NCBI RefSeq assembly: GCF_017809215.1
Contig: NZ_CP065424.1
Location: 238,001-302,000 of the forward strand
DNA length: 64,000 nucleotides
Source of the DNA: Heyndrickxia oleronia
GTDB lineage: Bacteria > Bacillota > Bacilli > Bacillales > Bacillaceae_C
Direction: 5' to 3'
Part shown: positions 33,489 to 42,447 of the stretch, piece after piece
Layout: the number at the start of each line of letters is the position of its first letter
How positions within the stretch are numbered: the first letter of the stretch is position 1
Position numbers and translations under genes: made by a program
The notes under the pieces: model-generated
Database searches by the model: none
What the model was told of the DNA's origin: nothing
What the model saw: only the letters and a program-made list of their open reading frames with translations

Positions 33489-33550
33489 TTGACTTGAAGA
33501 ATCTAAAGGAGTAAATTTATTGTATGATTTTAAACAGTTCATAAATGAAC
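33489..33550 (+). promoter_or_regulatory. Promoter and MarR-type operator
   Basis: TTGACT (33489-33494), 17 bp, TAAATT (33512-33517). Downstream lies GTTCAT-AA-ATGAAC (33537-33550), 6-bp arms, a size typical of MarR sites. It would control the marR gene and the two ABC genes. Confidence 0.65.
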
Positions 33551-33579
33551 AATTCGAAACAGAACAGAAAGGATAAGTT

Positions 33580-34038
33580 ATGAGTAGCATTAAATTAATT
33601 GAAATTCTTCAAGCATTTGATCGTGTTCAACAAAATTCCCGTAAAATTTTCCAGAAAACGGCTGCAGACAATAATCTTTCCATGCCGCAATTAGTGATTC
33701 TAATGAAGATAGCTCCAAGAAGGAAAATGACTCAAAAGGAATTGGCGAAGGAAAGCTATATTCCTAAAAGCACATTAAGTCAGGCTATTGATGGTTTGGT
33801 CTTAGCGGATTTAATTCATCGCCATCCGGTGGAGGATAATCGTAGGGAAATGCAACTGATACTTAGCGAGAAAGGAAAGGAATTTTTTGAAAAAATCTGG
33901 TTACGAGAAGGAAGCATTCATCATGGTTTTGAGTTAGCGCTTCAAACATTTACTGAAAAGCAACGTGATGATTTCCTTCATTCCCTCGAGAAGATTGCAC
34001 TTTTTTTAGAAAAAGAAATGACTGAAAAAGGAGAATGA
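33580..34038 (+). CDS. MarR-family repressor
   Basis: A 152-residue winged-helix regulator. MTQKELAKESYIPKSTLSQAIDGLVLADLIHRH is the HTH, and VEDNRREMQLILSEKG the wing. It lies four bases upstream of an ABC exporter operon, the usual arrangement of a drug-responsive repressor. The start follows AGAAAGGAT. The ligand is unknown. Confidence 0.9.
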   Translation: MSSIKLIEILQAFDRVQQNSRKIFQKTAADNNLSMPQLVILMKIAPRRKMTQKELAKESYIPKSTLSQAIDGLVLADLIHRHPVEDNRREMQLILSEKGKEFFEKIWLREGSIHHGFELALQTFTEKQRDDFLHSLEKIALFLEKEMTEKGE

Positions 34039-34042
34039 TGGG

Positions 34043-35767
34043 ATGATTAAACTACTAAAAAATCTCACGTTTTATAAATGGATCGTTCTAGCTGTATTTG
34101 GACTTGTGTTTATCCAATCCATGTCAGATCTTTATTTACCAACATTGATGGCGGATATTATTGATAAAGGCGTGGTTGTGGGAGATACACCATATATTTG
34201 GAAAATTGGCGGGCTAATGCTTCTGGTAGCTGCATTCGGTGCTTTTGCATCGGTCATTGCAAGTTATTATTCATCTAAAGCTGCGATGGGACTAGGACGG
34301 GATATTCGTCGAAAGGTCTTTACTCATGTAGAGAAGTTTTCACTTCAAGATGTTGATCACATAGGTACTGCCTCCCTCATAACAAGAACCACAAATGATA
34401 TTACACAAGTACAGCAAGTCGTCATCATGATGTTGCGTATGGTTATAAGTGCGCCAATTATGTTTATTGGCGGTCTGATCATGGCATTGTCAAAGGACGC
34501 GAAGCTGTCTCTTATTATCGTGGTTACTATCCCATTATTAGTTGGTTCCATTCTTCTTATAATGAATAAAGGAATTCCGCTTTTTAAAGCTGTTCAAACA
34601 CGTCTGGATCGATTGAATTTAGTATTACGGGAAAATTTGACTGGAATTCGGGTCATCCGTGCATTTAATCGTGAAAAGGAAGAAAAGATTCGTCTCCAAA
34701 AGGCAAATAAGGATTTAACCGATGTTTCAATTAAAGTGAATAAAGTCATGGCACTCTTGATGCCTGTAATGATGCTTGTAATGAATTTAACCGTTGTAGG
34801 CGTTATTTGGTTTGGTGGAATTCGGATTAATAATGGAGCCATGGAAGTTGGGGATCTAATGGCTTTCATTCAATATATTATGCAAATCATGTTTGCCCTT
34901 GTCATGGCATCCATGATGTTTGTTATGATCCCGCGTGCAGCTGTCTCTGCAAAACGTATTAATGAGGTTCTTGAGATGGAGCCAACCTTTTTAGATGATG
35001 GAACAAAGGAGGCTAATCGCAACCGAGGCACTCTTGAGTTTGATCAAGTATCTTTCAGTTATCCTGGAGCTGAGGAACCTGCTTTATCAAATATTAGCTT
35101 TAAAGCGAATACAGGTGAAATTACCGCAATTATTGGTGGGACTGGTGCAGGTAAATCTACTCTTGTTAACTTAATTCCACGCTTCTATGATGTAACAAGT
35201 GGTTCGATACGAGTAAATGGTATCGATGTTCGTGAAGCATCACAGGAAGAAATTCGTTCAAAGATTGGTTTCGTTCCACAAAAGGCGCTTTTATTTACAG
35301 GAACGATTGCTGATAATATTCGTTTTGGAAAAGAGGATGCCACCCAAGAAGAAATTGAGTATGCCGCTAATATAGCTCAGGCAGATGATTTTATCAATAA
35401 TATGGAAAACAAATATGAGTCGTTGATTACTCAAGGTGGTTCAAATGTGTCAGGTGGGCAAAAACAGCGCTTATCTATTGCGCGGGCACTTATTAGAAAA
35501 CCAGATATCTATATTTTTGACGATAGTTTCTCCGCATTGGACTATAAAACAGATGCTAAACTACGTGAAGCGCTAAAAAGCGAGATTGCCCATGCAACTG
35601 TAATTCTTGTCGCTCAACGTGTGAGTACGGTCATCGATGCAGATCGAATTATTGTACTCGATAGGGGAGAAGTTGCTGGTATTGGAACACATGAAGAGTT
35701 GTTAGAGAACAATGATGTCTATCGTGAAATCGTTGAATCCCAGCTTCAAGAGGAGGAAATTGCATGA
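34043..35767 (+). CDS. ABC exporter half, degenerate catalytic site
   Basis: A 574-residue half-transporter: six membrane segments (residues 1-310) and a nucleotide-binding domain. Walker A GGTGAGKST, signature SNVSGGQKQR. Walker B ends IFDDSFSALD, with Asp in place of the catalytic Glu; this marks the non-catalytic NBD of heterodimeric exporters. The partner gene follows with a four-base ATGA overlap. It resembles the B. subtilis YfiB/BmrC class. The role is likely drug or lipid export. It is preceded by marR. Confidence 0.93.
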   Translation: MIKLLKNLTFYKWIVLAVFGLVFIQSMSDLYLPTLMADIIDKGVVVGDTPYIWKIGGLMLLVAAFGAFASVIASYYSSKAAMGLGRDIRRKVFTHVEKFSLQDVDHIGTASLITRTTNDITQVQQVVIMMLRMVISAPIMFIGGLIMALSKDAKLSLIIVVTIPLLVGSILLIMNKGIPLFKAVQTRLDRLNLVLRENLTGIRVIRAFNREKEEKIRLQKANKDLTDVSIKVNKVMALLMPVMMLVMNLTVVGVIWFGGIRINNGAMEVGDLMAFIQYIMQIMFALVMASMMFVMIPRAAVSAKRINEVLEMEPTFLDDGTKEANRNRGTLEFDQVSFSYPGAEEPALSNISFKANTGEITAIIGGTGAGKSTLVNLIPRFYDVTSGSIRVNGIDVREASQEEIRSKIGFVPQKALLFTGTIADNIRFGKEDATQEEIEYAANIAQADDFINNMENKYESLITQGGSNVSGGQKQRLSIARALIRKPDIYIFDDSFSALDYKTDAKLREALKSEIAHATVILVAQRVSTVIDADRIIVLDRGEVAGIGTHEELLENNDVYREIVESQLQEEEIA

Positions 35768-37617
35768 GTAAAAGAAAAGCAAGACCTCAAAGCGGTGGAC
35801 CTGGTCATGGCGGCGGGCACATGATGATGGGACAACAGAAAGCAAAAGATTTTAAAGGAACATTATGGAGATTACTAAGCTATTTAAAACCATTTCGAAA
35901 TCGTTTAATTGCTGTAATTGCGGCAGCGATTATGAGTACCATTTTTATGATTGCAGGACCAAAAATAATGGGGAATGCCATTACTAAATTATTTGAAGGC
36001 ATCTATGGAAAACTAACTGGCGTACCAGGAGCAGAAATTGATTTTGGGGCTGTTGGACAGTTGTTATTGTTATTAGCTGGACTATATGTCATTAGTAGTT
36101 TATTTAGTTATATTCAGCAGTACCTAATGTCAATTGTTGCCCAAAAAACTGTTTATCAATTAAGAGAAGATGTGAACCAAAAGTTAGAAAAACTTCCACT
36201 TAAATATTATGATGGTCGTCCAAATGGTGAAACATTAAGTCGTGTGACCAATGACGTAGATTTAATAGGGAGTACCCTTCAACAAAGTGCGACTCAGTTT
36301 ATTACATCTATTGTGACCATTGTTGGAATCATTATTATGATGCTGACGATCAGCCCACTTCTGACATTGATATCGATCATTAGTTTGCCGTTATCGATTT
36401 TTGTCATTCGACCTGTATTGAAGAGATCACAGAAGCATTTTATGGATCAACAGCGCTCACTTGGTCAGTTAAACGGACATATTGAAGAAATGTATACAGG
36501 TCATCAAGTGGTGAAGGCTTTTGGTCATGAGAGAAAAGCGATTGCTCAGTTTGATGAGGTGAATGAAGAATTATATCAAGCAGGAAGGAAAGCTCAATTT
36601 ATCTCGGGAATTATTATGCCGATGATGTTTTTTATTGGGAATTTGAGCTATGTCCTGATTAGCATAATTGGAGGAATCTTAGTCATTAAGCGATCAATTT
36701 CAATAGGAGATATCCAAGCATTTATTACGTATTCACGCCAGTTTACGCAACCGATTACTCAGACTGCTAATATTGCTAATATCATTCAATCTACAGTTGC
36801 AGCGGCAGAACGGGTTTTTGAATTATTGGATGAAGAAGAAGAAATCCCGGAATCAAAGGTAGCTAGTCTCACTGAGGCAAAGGGTGCAGTGACATTTGAA
36901 CATGTTGATTTTGGTTACGGGAAGGACTTGTTAATAAAGGATATGAATATTGATGTAAAACCAGGGCAAACCGTTGCAATCGTAGGACCAACAGGAGCAG
37001 GAAAGACAACCTTAATCAATCTTTTAATGAGATTTTATGAATTAAATGGCGGGAAAATAAAAATTGATGGTATTGATACACGGGAAATTTCACGTGAAGA
37101 TTTGCGAACAACATTTGGAATGGTTCTACAGGATACATGGCTGTTTAATGGAACCATTAAAGAAAATTTGGCTTACGGAAAAATTGGGGCAACAGATGAG
37201 GAAATTTATCAAGCTGCCAAGGCAGCTCGTGCGGACCATTTTATTCGAACACTCCCCGAAGGCTATGACACAGTTTTAAACGAAGAAGCTTCGAATATTT
37301 CTCAGGGGCAAAAACAGCTTCTTACGATTGCCCGAGCGATACTTGCAGACCCACCTATTATGATATTAGATGAGGCGACATCGAGTGTTGATACACGGAC
37401 CGAGCTACTTATCCAACAAGCAATGAATCGATTAATGGAGGATCGAACTAGCTTTGTCATTGCTCATCGTCTTTCAACAATCAGAGATGCTGATCTAATT
37501 CTAGTCATGAATCAAGGAAAGGTGATTGAACAAGGTACACATCAAGATTTATTAGAGGTAGATGGATTTTATGCGGATCTTTATAATAGCCAATTTTCTA
37601 AAACAGCTGCCGTATAG
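35764..37617 (+). CDS. ABC exporter half, catalytic partner
   Basis: A 617-residue half-transporter with a GHGGGHMMMG-rich N-terminus (possible metal-binding, not essential for the family), six membrane segments, and an NBD. Walker A GPTGAGKTT, Walker B MILDEATSSVD (intact Glu). The signature is NISQGQKQL, with SQGQ in place of SGGQ. Together with the upstream subunit's DD Walker B, this gives one normal and one degenerate ATP site, as in BmrCD and TM287/288. It resembles YfiC. Substrate not known. Confidence 0.93.
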   Translation: MSKRKARPQSGGPGHGGGHMMMGQQKAKDFKGTLWRLLSYLKPFRNRLIAVIAAAIMSTIFMIAGPKIMGNAITKLFEGIYGKLTGVPGAEIDFGAVGQLLLLLAGLYVISSLFSYIQQYLMSIVAQKTVYQLREDVNQKLEKLPLKYYDGRPNGETLSRVTNDVDLIGSTLQQSATQFITSIVTIVGIIIMMLTISPLLTLISIISLPLSIFVIRPVLKRSQKHFMDQQRSLGQLNGHIEEMYTGHQVVKAFGHERKAIAQFDEVNEELYQAGRKAQFISGIIMPMMFFIGNLSYVLISIIGGILVIKRSISIGDIQAFITYSRQFTQPITQTANIANIIQSTVAAAERVFELLDEEEEIPESKVASLTEAKGAVTFEHVDFGYGKDLLIKDMNIDVKPGQTVAIVGPTGAGKTTLINLLMRFYELNGGKIKIDGIDTREISREDLRTTFGMVLQDTWLFNGTIKENLAYGKIGATDEEIYQAAKAARADHFIRTLPEGYDTVLNEEASNISQGQKQLLTIARAILADPPIMILDEATSSVDTRTELLIQQAMNRLMEDRTSFVIAHRLSTIRDADLILVMNQGKVIEQGTHQDLLEVDGFYADLYNSQFSKTAAV

Positions 37618-37635
37618 TTAGCAACATGATTAATT

Positions 37636-37690
37636 GAAGGGTTGTCTAATAAGGGGATGTGCCCCTTTACTAATTAGACAACCCTTCTTT
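37636..37690. terminator. Bidirectional terminator with nested hairpin
   Basis: GAAGGGTTGTCTAAT and its complement ATTAGACAACCCTTC form a 15-bp stem, with a nested AAGGGG/CCCCTT hairpin in the loop. It serves the ABC operon and the converging reductase gene, whose last codons it includes. Confidence 0.85.
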
Positions 37691-38224
37691 TAGCTTTTTT
37701 TGAATTTGTTCAGCTGCATATAAAGCATTTTTATCCTCTGCAATATCGCCAGGTTTATTTCCCTCACCTAGGATATAGCCCTCAAATGTGATTCCCATAA
37801 AATCAAAGATATGCTGGAATTGTTGAATCATCGGAAGTCCTTTAATATTTGGTTGGTCTCCGCCAACAGCTATAACGTATGCCTTTTTTGTGGCCATTTT
37901 TTCTTTGAATTGCGGATAATTTATGTCACGCAATGTTTGTGACCAACGATCAATAAAATTTTTCATCACACCAGACATACTATACCAATAAATAGGGGTA
38001 GAAAAAATGAAAATGTCATGAGGTAAAATCCGTTCAATAATTGCGTTATAATCGTCATTCACTTCATGAAATCCCTCTGTTGCATGTCGTCCATCCACTA
38101 TGGGCTGAATCGTATAATCTGTTAAAAATATGCTTTCCACTTCTAATCCTTGAATAGTGTACTTAGTTAATTCTTCTGAATTTCCATTTGTTCTAGTCCC
38201 ACCATAAATAACGGCAATTGACAT
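37670..38224 (-). CDS. NADPH-dependent FMN reductase (flavodoxin-like)
   Basis: A 184-residue flavodoxin-fold reductase. IAVIYGGTRTNGNSEELTK is the FMN phosphate loop; FSTPIYWYSMSGVMKNFIDRW is the family's isoalloxazine segment. It resembles B. subtilis YwqN. The ATG at 38224 is about 11 bases after AAGGAG; the GTG at 38236 abuts that site. A dispersed-repeat copy ends 31 bp upstream of the start, so it may carry or lie in the leader. Confidence 0.88.
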   Translation of the reverse strand: MSIAVIYGGTRTNGNSEELTKYTIQGLEVESIFLTDYTIQPIVDGRHATEGFHEVNDDYNAIIERILPHDIFIFSTPIYWYSMSGVMKNFIDRWSQTLRDINYPQFKEKMATKKAYVIAVGGDQPNIKGLPMIQQFQHIFDFMGITFEGYILGEGNKPGDIAEDKNALYAAEQIQKKLKEGLSN

Positions 38225-38255
38225 GAATAAGTCCACTCCTTTTCTTTTATTATAA

Positions 38256-38447
38256 TGGTTGTTTTCTTATCGTTTATTCTCTAGTAAAAGCCCAACTGCC
38301 GGCCTTTACACCTAATAAAAGATTCCAACGGTTCTTATGGAGATTGTAGCTCTTTTCCCAGTAAAATTTAAAGGTGTATCGATTTACAGTCGATCGTTAT
38401 TAGTTAAAACTTTACTTAAATAGCAACAATGTTTGAGAAAAGAGCCT
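38256..38447 (-). repeat. Copy of the structured dispersed repeat
   Basis: About 192 bp, oriented toward the reductase gene. Its ends are GGTTGTTTTC (38256) and GAGAAAAGAGCCT (38447). Internal AAAAGCCC, TAGCTCTTTTCCCAG and ACTTTACTTAAATAGCAACA match the other copies. The rest of the 457-bp gap shows nothing else. Confidence 0.8.
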
Positions 38448-38681
38448 TTATCATTAATATTTTATAATGCGAGTATAAATCAATAAAGATGATTATTTCG
38501 ATCGTTTCAATCGAAAATAATGATTTTATTAGTCTACCACTTGATATCCGATCTAAATTTAATAGATAGATTTAGTAAAAAGGTAAAGGGAATGAGTCTA
38601 TTGAAATAGAATGTCTTTTTAGAGATATACTTAAATCATGTCAGTGGATAAATAAGCATGCTAAAAAGAGGAGTGAAGTGA

Positions 38682-39164
38682 ATGTTAGCTACTATAAAAA
38701 AGGTTGATGATTATTACATTGCTAGATATGAACACCATTTTCCACACGATTTAAAAAAAGTGTGGGCGATGCTAACAGATAATGGAGAATTAAAAAAGTG
38801 GTTTTCAGAATTAAGAGTTGCAGATCTTCGTGAAGGTGGGCTGATTACGTTTAATATGGGGGATGGCACCTTTGAGGAGATGCAAATTACTGAACTGAAA
38901 ATGTATTCGGTATTGGAATATACATGGGCTGCGGATCGTGTCCGTTTCGAATTATATAAAGAGCCTGAAGGATGTTTATTAATTTTTATTGAGACGATAA
39001 AGGAAATAACGAATCACACGCCAAAGGATCTTGCAGGATGGCATGTTTGTCTACAGGTTATCCAGGCATTATTAGATGGAAGAACTGTACAATCACGAAA
39101 AAATGAGTGGGAAATCTGGTATGAGAAGTATAAACAAGCAATAAAAAGTATAGCAGAGAACTAA
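38682..39164 (+). CDS. SRPBCC/AHSA1-like domain protein
   Basis: A 160-residue protein with YEHHFPHDLKKVWAMLTDNGELKKWF, the AHSA1 start, then LEYTWAADRVRFELY and the C-terminal helix AGWHVCLQVIQALLDG. It is a stand-alone relative of the protein at 8162, with no ArsR neighbour. AGAGGAG precedes the ATG. Ligand unknown. Confidence 0.87.
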   Translation: MLATIKKVDDYYIARYEHHFPHDLKKVWAMLTDNGELKKWFSELRVADLREGGLITFNMGDGTFEEMQITELKMYSVLEYTWAADRVRFELYKEPEGCLLIFIETIKEITNHTPKDLAGWHVCLQVIQALLDGRTVQSRKNEWEIWYEKYKQAIKSIAEN

Positions 39165-39197
39165 TATCCTTATTTCTGTTAGGTAAGCATGAAGTAG

Positions 39198-39231
39198 AAT
39201 CAGTCTCAAACTTGTTTGAGGCTGATTTTTT
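39198..39231 (+). terminator. Terminator of the SRPBCC gene
   Basis: AATCAGTCTCAAAC, a 3-nt loop and the complementary arm, followed by TTTTTT. Confidence 0.9.
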
Positions 39232-39256
39232 ATGATTAGGGATACTCTTTATAATG

Positions 39257-39333
39257 AAAGGTGTAGAGTCTTCAACCGATCATTATTAGTTAAAACCTTA
39301 CTATAATAGCAAAAATATTTGAGAAAAGTGCCT
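39257..39333 (-). repeat. Half copy of the structured dispersed repeat
   Basis: AAGGTGTAGAG...CGATCATTATTAGTTAAAAC, then TAATAGCAAAAATATTTGAGAAAAGTGCCT: the proximal half only, degenerate. It is the one copy not near a start codon (about 150 bp away). The remaining gap to 39485 is AT-rich and empty. Confidence 0.65.
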
Positions 39334-39485
39334 TATTAAAGTCTAAAAGCTTCTGTTTATAAAAGCCAATAAGTAACTAAGTCCGTGCTCAGAACCTTCT
39401 AATAAAGTTTTTCATTATTCAGTAAATAATTCTCTTTTTTGGACATACTTTGTTAATAGAAGAATGTTCTAGGGGTGATGGAGAG

Positions 39486-39791
39486 ATGATGAAATTTTTT
39501 AAGCTAGCTGATATTTGCTGGGAAGGCCTTACTTTACAGCATGTTTCAAGAAATGAGATTGTGTTTCCTTATTTATTATTTATATTAATGACACTTCTTT
39601 TTGAATTGTTTCTAGTCGTTTTGTTGGTTGTTACCAGTGTTTTAATCTATATATACGATTATCCCTTTAATACTGATTTCTTTATATGTGCTGGAATTTT
39701 AATCTTAATGTCTTTCTTATCTATTGCTATATTTTTAACCTTGGTGAGACGAAAACGCGTTGCTGAAAAAAGTGAATATTTGTCTTTTTGA
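39486..39791 (+). CDS. Small hypothetical membrane protein
   Basis: A 101-residue protein with two strong membrane segments (about 25-50 and 62-85) and a basic C-terminus (RRKRVAEKSEY). It has no recognised family. The ATG pair at 39486/39489 lies about ten bases after AGGGG; an upstream TTG at 39450 is possible. It stands alone with a terminator. Confidence 0.6.
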   Translation: MMKFFKLADICWEGLTLQHVSRNEIVFPYLLFILMTLLFELFLVVLLVVTSVLIYIYDYPFNTDFFICAGILILMSFLSIAIFLTLVRRKRVAEKSEYLSF

Positions 39792-39836
39792 AATGAATGC
39801 TTTAAAATTCACCAATTCTATGGCTATCTAATAGTT

Positions 39837-39870
39837 ATAACCTGATAAATAGAGATCAGGTTATTTTTAT
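39837..39870 (+). terminator. Terminator of the small membrane protein gene
   Basis: ATAACCTGAT and its complement ATCAGGTTAT around an 8-nt loop, followed by TTTTT. Confidence 0.82.
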
Positions 39871-39877
39871 TGGCAAT

Positions 39878-39906
39878 TTTACAAGTATTTACAATAATTA
39901 TATAAT
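39878..39906 (+). promoter_or_regulatory. Promoter of the Tet-like gene
   Basis: TTTACA (39878-39883), exactly 17 bp, consensus TATAAT (39901-39906). Transcription would start near 39913, giving a leader of about 90 nt. Confidence 0.82.
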
Positions 39907-39938
39907 AGATTTACAAAATTGATTGGAGTGATTCTACA

Positions 39939-40064
39939 ATGCGGCAATTTATCAAAAGAAAAGAGGAATTTAATTTGAGAAACGAAATGAGGATATTCAT
40001 TCATGAAAATAATAAATATAGGGATCGTAGCGCATGTAGACGCTGGAAAGACGAGTTTGACTGA
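39939..40064 (+). CDS. Possible leader peptide overlapping the Tet-like gene
   Basis: A 41-codon ORF starting eight bases after GGAGTG, just downstream of the promoter. It ends 62 bases inside the Tet-like gene in another frame. It is basic, with no membrane segment. Several tetracycline ribosomal-protection genes have short leader ORFs; whether this one is translated or regulatory is inference. Confidence 0.5.
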   Translation: MRQFIKRKEEFNLRNEMRIFIHENNKYRDRSACRRWKDEFD

Positions 40065-41976
40065 ACGTATCTTATTTGAGACTGCTGTGATTGATAAGAT
40101 CGGAAAAGTCGATCACGGAAATACTCAAACAGACTCAATGGAATTAGAAAGAAGAAGAGGGATTACGATTAAGGCATCAGTCGTTTCTTTTTTTCTAAAA
40201 GATGTAAAGATTAATTTAATTGATACTCCTGGACATGCGGATTTTATTGCGGAAGTGGAGCGATCCCTCTCAGTTTTAGATGGTGCGATTCTTGTCATTT
40301 CTGCTGTGGAAGGGATCCAAGCCCAGACTAAAATATTAATGAGCATTCTTAAAAAGTTAAGGATACCGACCCTCATTTTTATCAATAAAATTGATCGCAT
40401 GGGGGCAAAGTCAACGAGATTAATTGAGAATATAAAAGAAAAACTGATAGAAAATATTATTCCGTTATATACCGTAGAAAAATTGGGAACGAAGGAAGCC
40501 AAGATTGTTCAAAAACAATTTAATGCAGAATCAGATCCTTATTTTTTTGAAGAGAGTCTATTGGCATTGAATGACGATTTTTTATTAGAAGCTTACGTAA
40601 ACGAGAGAAAAATCACAGAAGAACAAATAAAAGCCATCATGATCAATCGAATAAAGGAAGGTAAGCTCTGTCCTGTTTATTTTGGCTCAGCTATGACTGG
40701 TATTGGTGTAAGGGAATTGCTTAATGGGGTTGAAACGATGCTTCCCGTTAGTCATGGTTTAGAAAAAGAGTCATTATCAGGGACAGTGTTCAAGATTGAG
40801 AGAGAAGCATCAGGTGAAAAGATTGCGTATATTAGAGTTTTTTCTGGGACCATTCATGTTAGAGAATATGTAAAGATCAATCGAAAAAATATAGAAAAGA
40901 CAATAAATACACACACTGAAAAAATTAAAAAGATTCACCAATTCTATAACGGAAGCAGTGTGATATCGCCAAAAGTAATAGCCGGGGACTTTTGTAAAGT
41001 TTGGGGCTTGAAGGATATTAAAATTGGCGATCTTGTAGGTGAATGGTCCGATAAAATCATGAATATTCCTTTTGCGGCCCCGCAGCTAGAAACACAGATT
41101 AAACCAGTACAAAAGGAAAAAACGCATGATCTTTATCAAGCATTGATGGAAATGTCTGAGGAGGATCCTCTTATACATGTATTAAAGGATGACTTTCATC
41201 ATGACCTCTTCATCCGTATATTTGGAGAAGTTCAAAAAGAGGTTATTCACTCGGTTTTAAAAGAGAAATATCATGTAGAAGTTACCTTTTCTGAAACAAG
41301 AGTCATCTGTATTGAAAAACCAAAAGGGATCGGTCAGGCATTAGAAAGAATGGGGGAGGCAGATAACCCCTTCTATGGGACAGTGGGTTTTCGAGTAGAA
41401 CCTGGTGAATTTGGTAGCGGTAAGACCTATAAACTAGGAGTGGAACTCGGTTCTTTGCCTTTGGCGTTTCATAAAGCCATTGAAGAGACGGTTTTTGATG
41501 TATTAAAGCAAGGATTGTTTGGATGGGAAGTAGAAGATATTGTCGTAACTCTTACACATACTGGATATGCAAGTCCCGTCACAACAGCGAGTGATTTTAG
41601 AAAGTTAGTTCCATTAGTATTAATGGAGGCACTTGTGAAAGCGGGCACGGATGTATATGAGCCAATGAACAAATTTGAATTAAGTGTTCCTGCTAACTCT
41701 ATTAGCCAAGCAATGTTTAAACTTTCAGCGATTCAGGCAGAATTTACAGAACCATTCTTTCGTAGGGATTCCTATATTCTGAAAGGGACGCTTCCTATGG
41801 CTGTAACTGAGAAATTCAAGAGAAATCTTTACTCATTTACAGAAGGTGAAGGTATATTTATTGCCAAACCATATGGATATAAAAAAATGGTGAGTGATTT
41901 TCCAGTAAGAAAACGAGTAGACTTTAATCCTCTAAATAGGAAAGATTATTTACTACATGTAATGAAGGCATATTAG
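40003..41976 (+). CDS. Tet(M)-like ribosomal protection protein / EF-G paralogue
   Basis: A 657-residue translation-factor GTPase: G1 AHVDAGKT (10-17), RGIT, DTPGH (74-78), NKID (128-131), GSAM. Domain order GTPase, II, III, IV, V matches tetracycline ribosomal protection proteins. GYASPVTTASDFRKLVPLVL and the EFG-C-like EPMNKFELSVP are similar to Tet(M) domain IV and V starts. The C-terminal tail (NPLNRKDYLLHVMKAY) differs from the Tet(M) tail. Resistance cannot be concluded from sequence alone. A leader ORF overlaps its start. Confidence 0.85.
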   Translation: MKIINIGIVAHVDAGKTSLTERILFETAVIDKIGKVDHGNTQTDSMELERRRGITIKASVVSFFLKDVKINLIDTPGHADFIAEVERSLSVLDGAILVISAVEGIQAQTKILMSILKKLRIPTLIFINKIDRMGAKSTRLIENIKEKLIENIIPLYTVEKLGTKEAKIVQKQFNAESDPYFFEESLLALNDDFLLEAYVNERKITEEQIKAIMINRIKEGKLCPVYFGSAMTGIGVRELLNGVETMLPVSHGLEKESLSGTVFKIEREASGEKIAYIRVFSGTIHVREYVKINRKNIEKTINTHTEKIKKIHQFYNGSSVISPKVIAGDFCKVWGLKDIKIGDLVGEWSDKIMNIPFAAPQLETQIKPVQKEKTHDLYQALMEMSEEDPLIHVLKDDFHHDLFIRIFGEVQKEVIHSVLKEKYHVEVTFSETRVICIEKPKGIGQALERMGEADNPFYGTVGFRVEPGEFGSGKTYKLGVELGSLPLAFHKAIEETVFDVLKQGLFGWEVEDIVVTLTHTGYASPVTTASDFRKLVPLVLMEALVKAGTDVYEPMNKFELSVPANSISQAMFKLSAIQAEFTEPFFRRDSYILKGTLPMAVTEKFKRNLYSFTEGEGIFIAKPYGYKKMVSDFPVRKRVDFNPLNRKDYLLHVMKAY

Positions 41977-41980
41977 GCCA

Positions 41981-42012
41981 AAATCCACTGTTCTTAGAAC
42001 AGTGGATTTTTT
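41981..42012 (+). terminator. Terminator of the Tet-like gene
   Basis: AAATCCACTGTTC, TTA and GAACAGTGGATTT with a seven-T run: a 13-bp perfect stem. Confidence 0.93.
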
Positions 42013-42076
42013 TAATGAAGAATATATATATCATTAAATAGTACCTTGCATTTTTAAGTAATATAACATATGATAA

Positions 42077-42088
42077 TTAAGTACTTAA
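42077..42088 (+). promoter_or_regulatory. Palindrome upstream of padR
   Basis: TTAAGTACTTAA, a perfect 12-bp palindrome 31 bp before the PadR start. It is a candidate operator; no PadR consensus match was established. Confidence 0.45.
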
Positions 42089-42119
42089 TAATGTAAGGTA
42101 GTTTGTGGAGGTCTTAATT

Positions 42120-42434
42120 TTGAATAAAGAAATGCTGAAAGGAACGATTGATCTTCTCATTCTTTCCATTCTTAAAGAAAAAGAGAATTATGGCTATGAA
42201 ATTTCCAAAGAGATAAAAGAACGTACAGAAGGTATGTTTGAAATTCAGGAAGCGACACTTTATCTATCCTTGAAGCGATTAGAGAAGCAAGGAGCAATTA
42301 CATCTTATTGGGGAAATGAAAGCCATGGTGGGAGACGCAAATATTATGCCATTACAGAAGACGGTTTTGTTTTATTACAAAGGTTTATTCATGATTGGAA
42401 TCAAATGACGAAAATGGTTGACCGTTTTATTTAA
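42120..42434 (+). CDS. PadR-family repressor
   Basis: A 104-residue regulator: MLKGTIDLLILSILKEKENYGYEI, then ATLYLSLKRLEKQGAI (recognition helix) and GGRRKYYAITEDG (wing), all PadR hallmarks. The TTG start lies seven bases after GGAGGT; the GTG at 42105 overlaps that site. It leads an operon with two membrane-protein genes. Confidence 0.88.
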   Translation: MNKEMLKGTIDLLILSILKEKENYGYEISKEIKERTEGMFEIQEATLYLSLKRLEKQGAITSYWGNESHGGRRKYYAITEDGFVLLQRFIHDWNQMTKMVDRFI

Positions 42435-42447
42435 GGAGGAATGGTGT

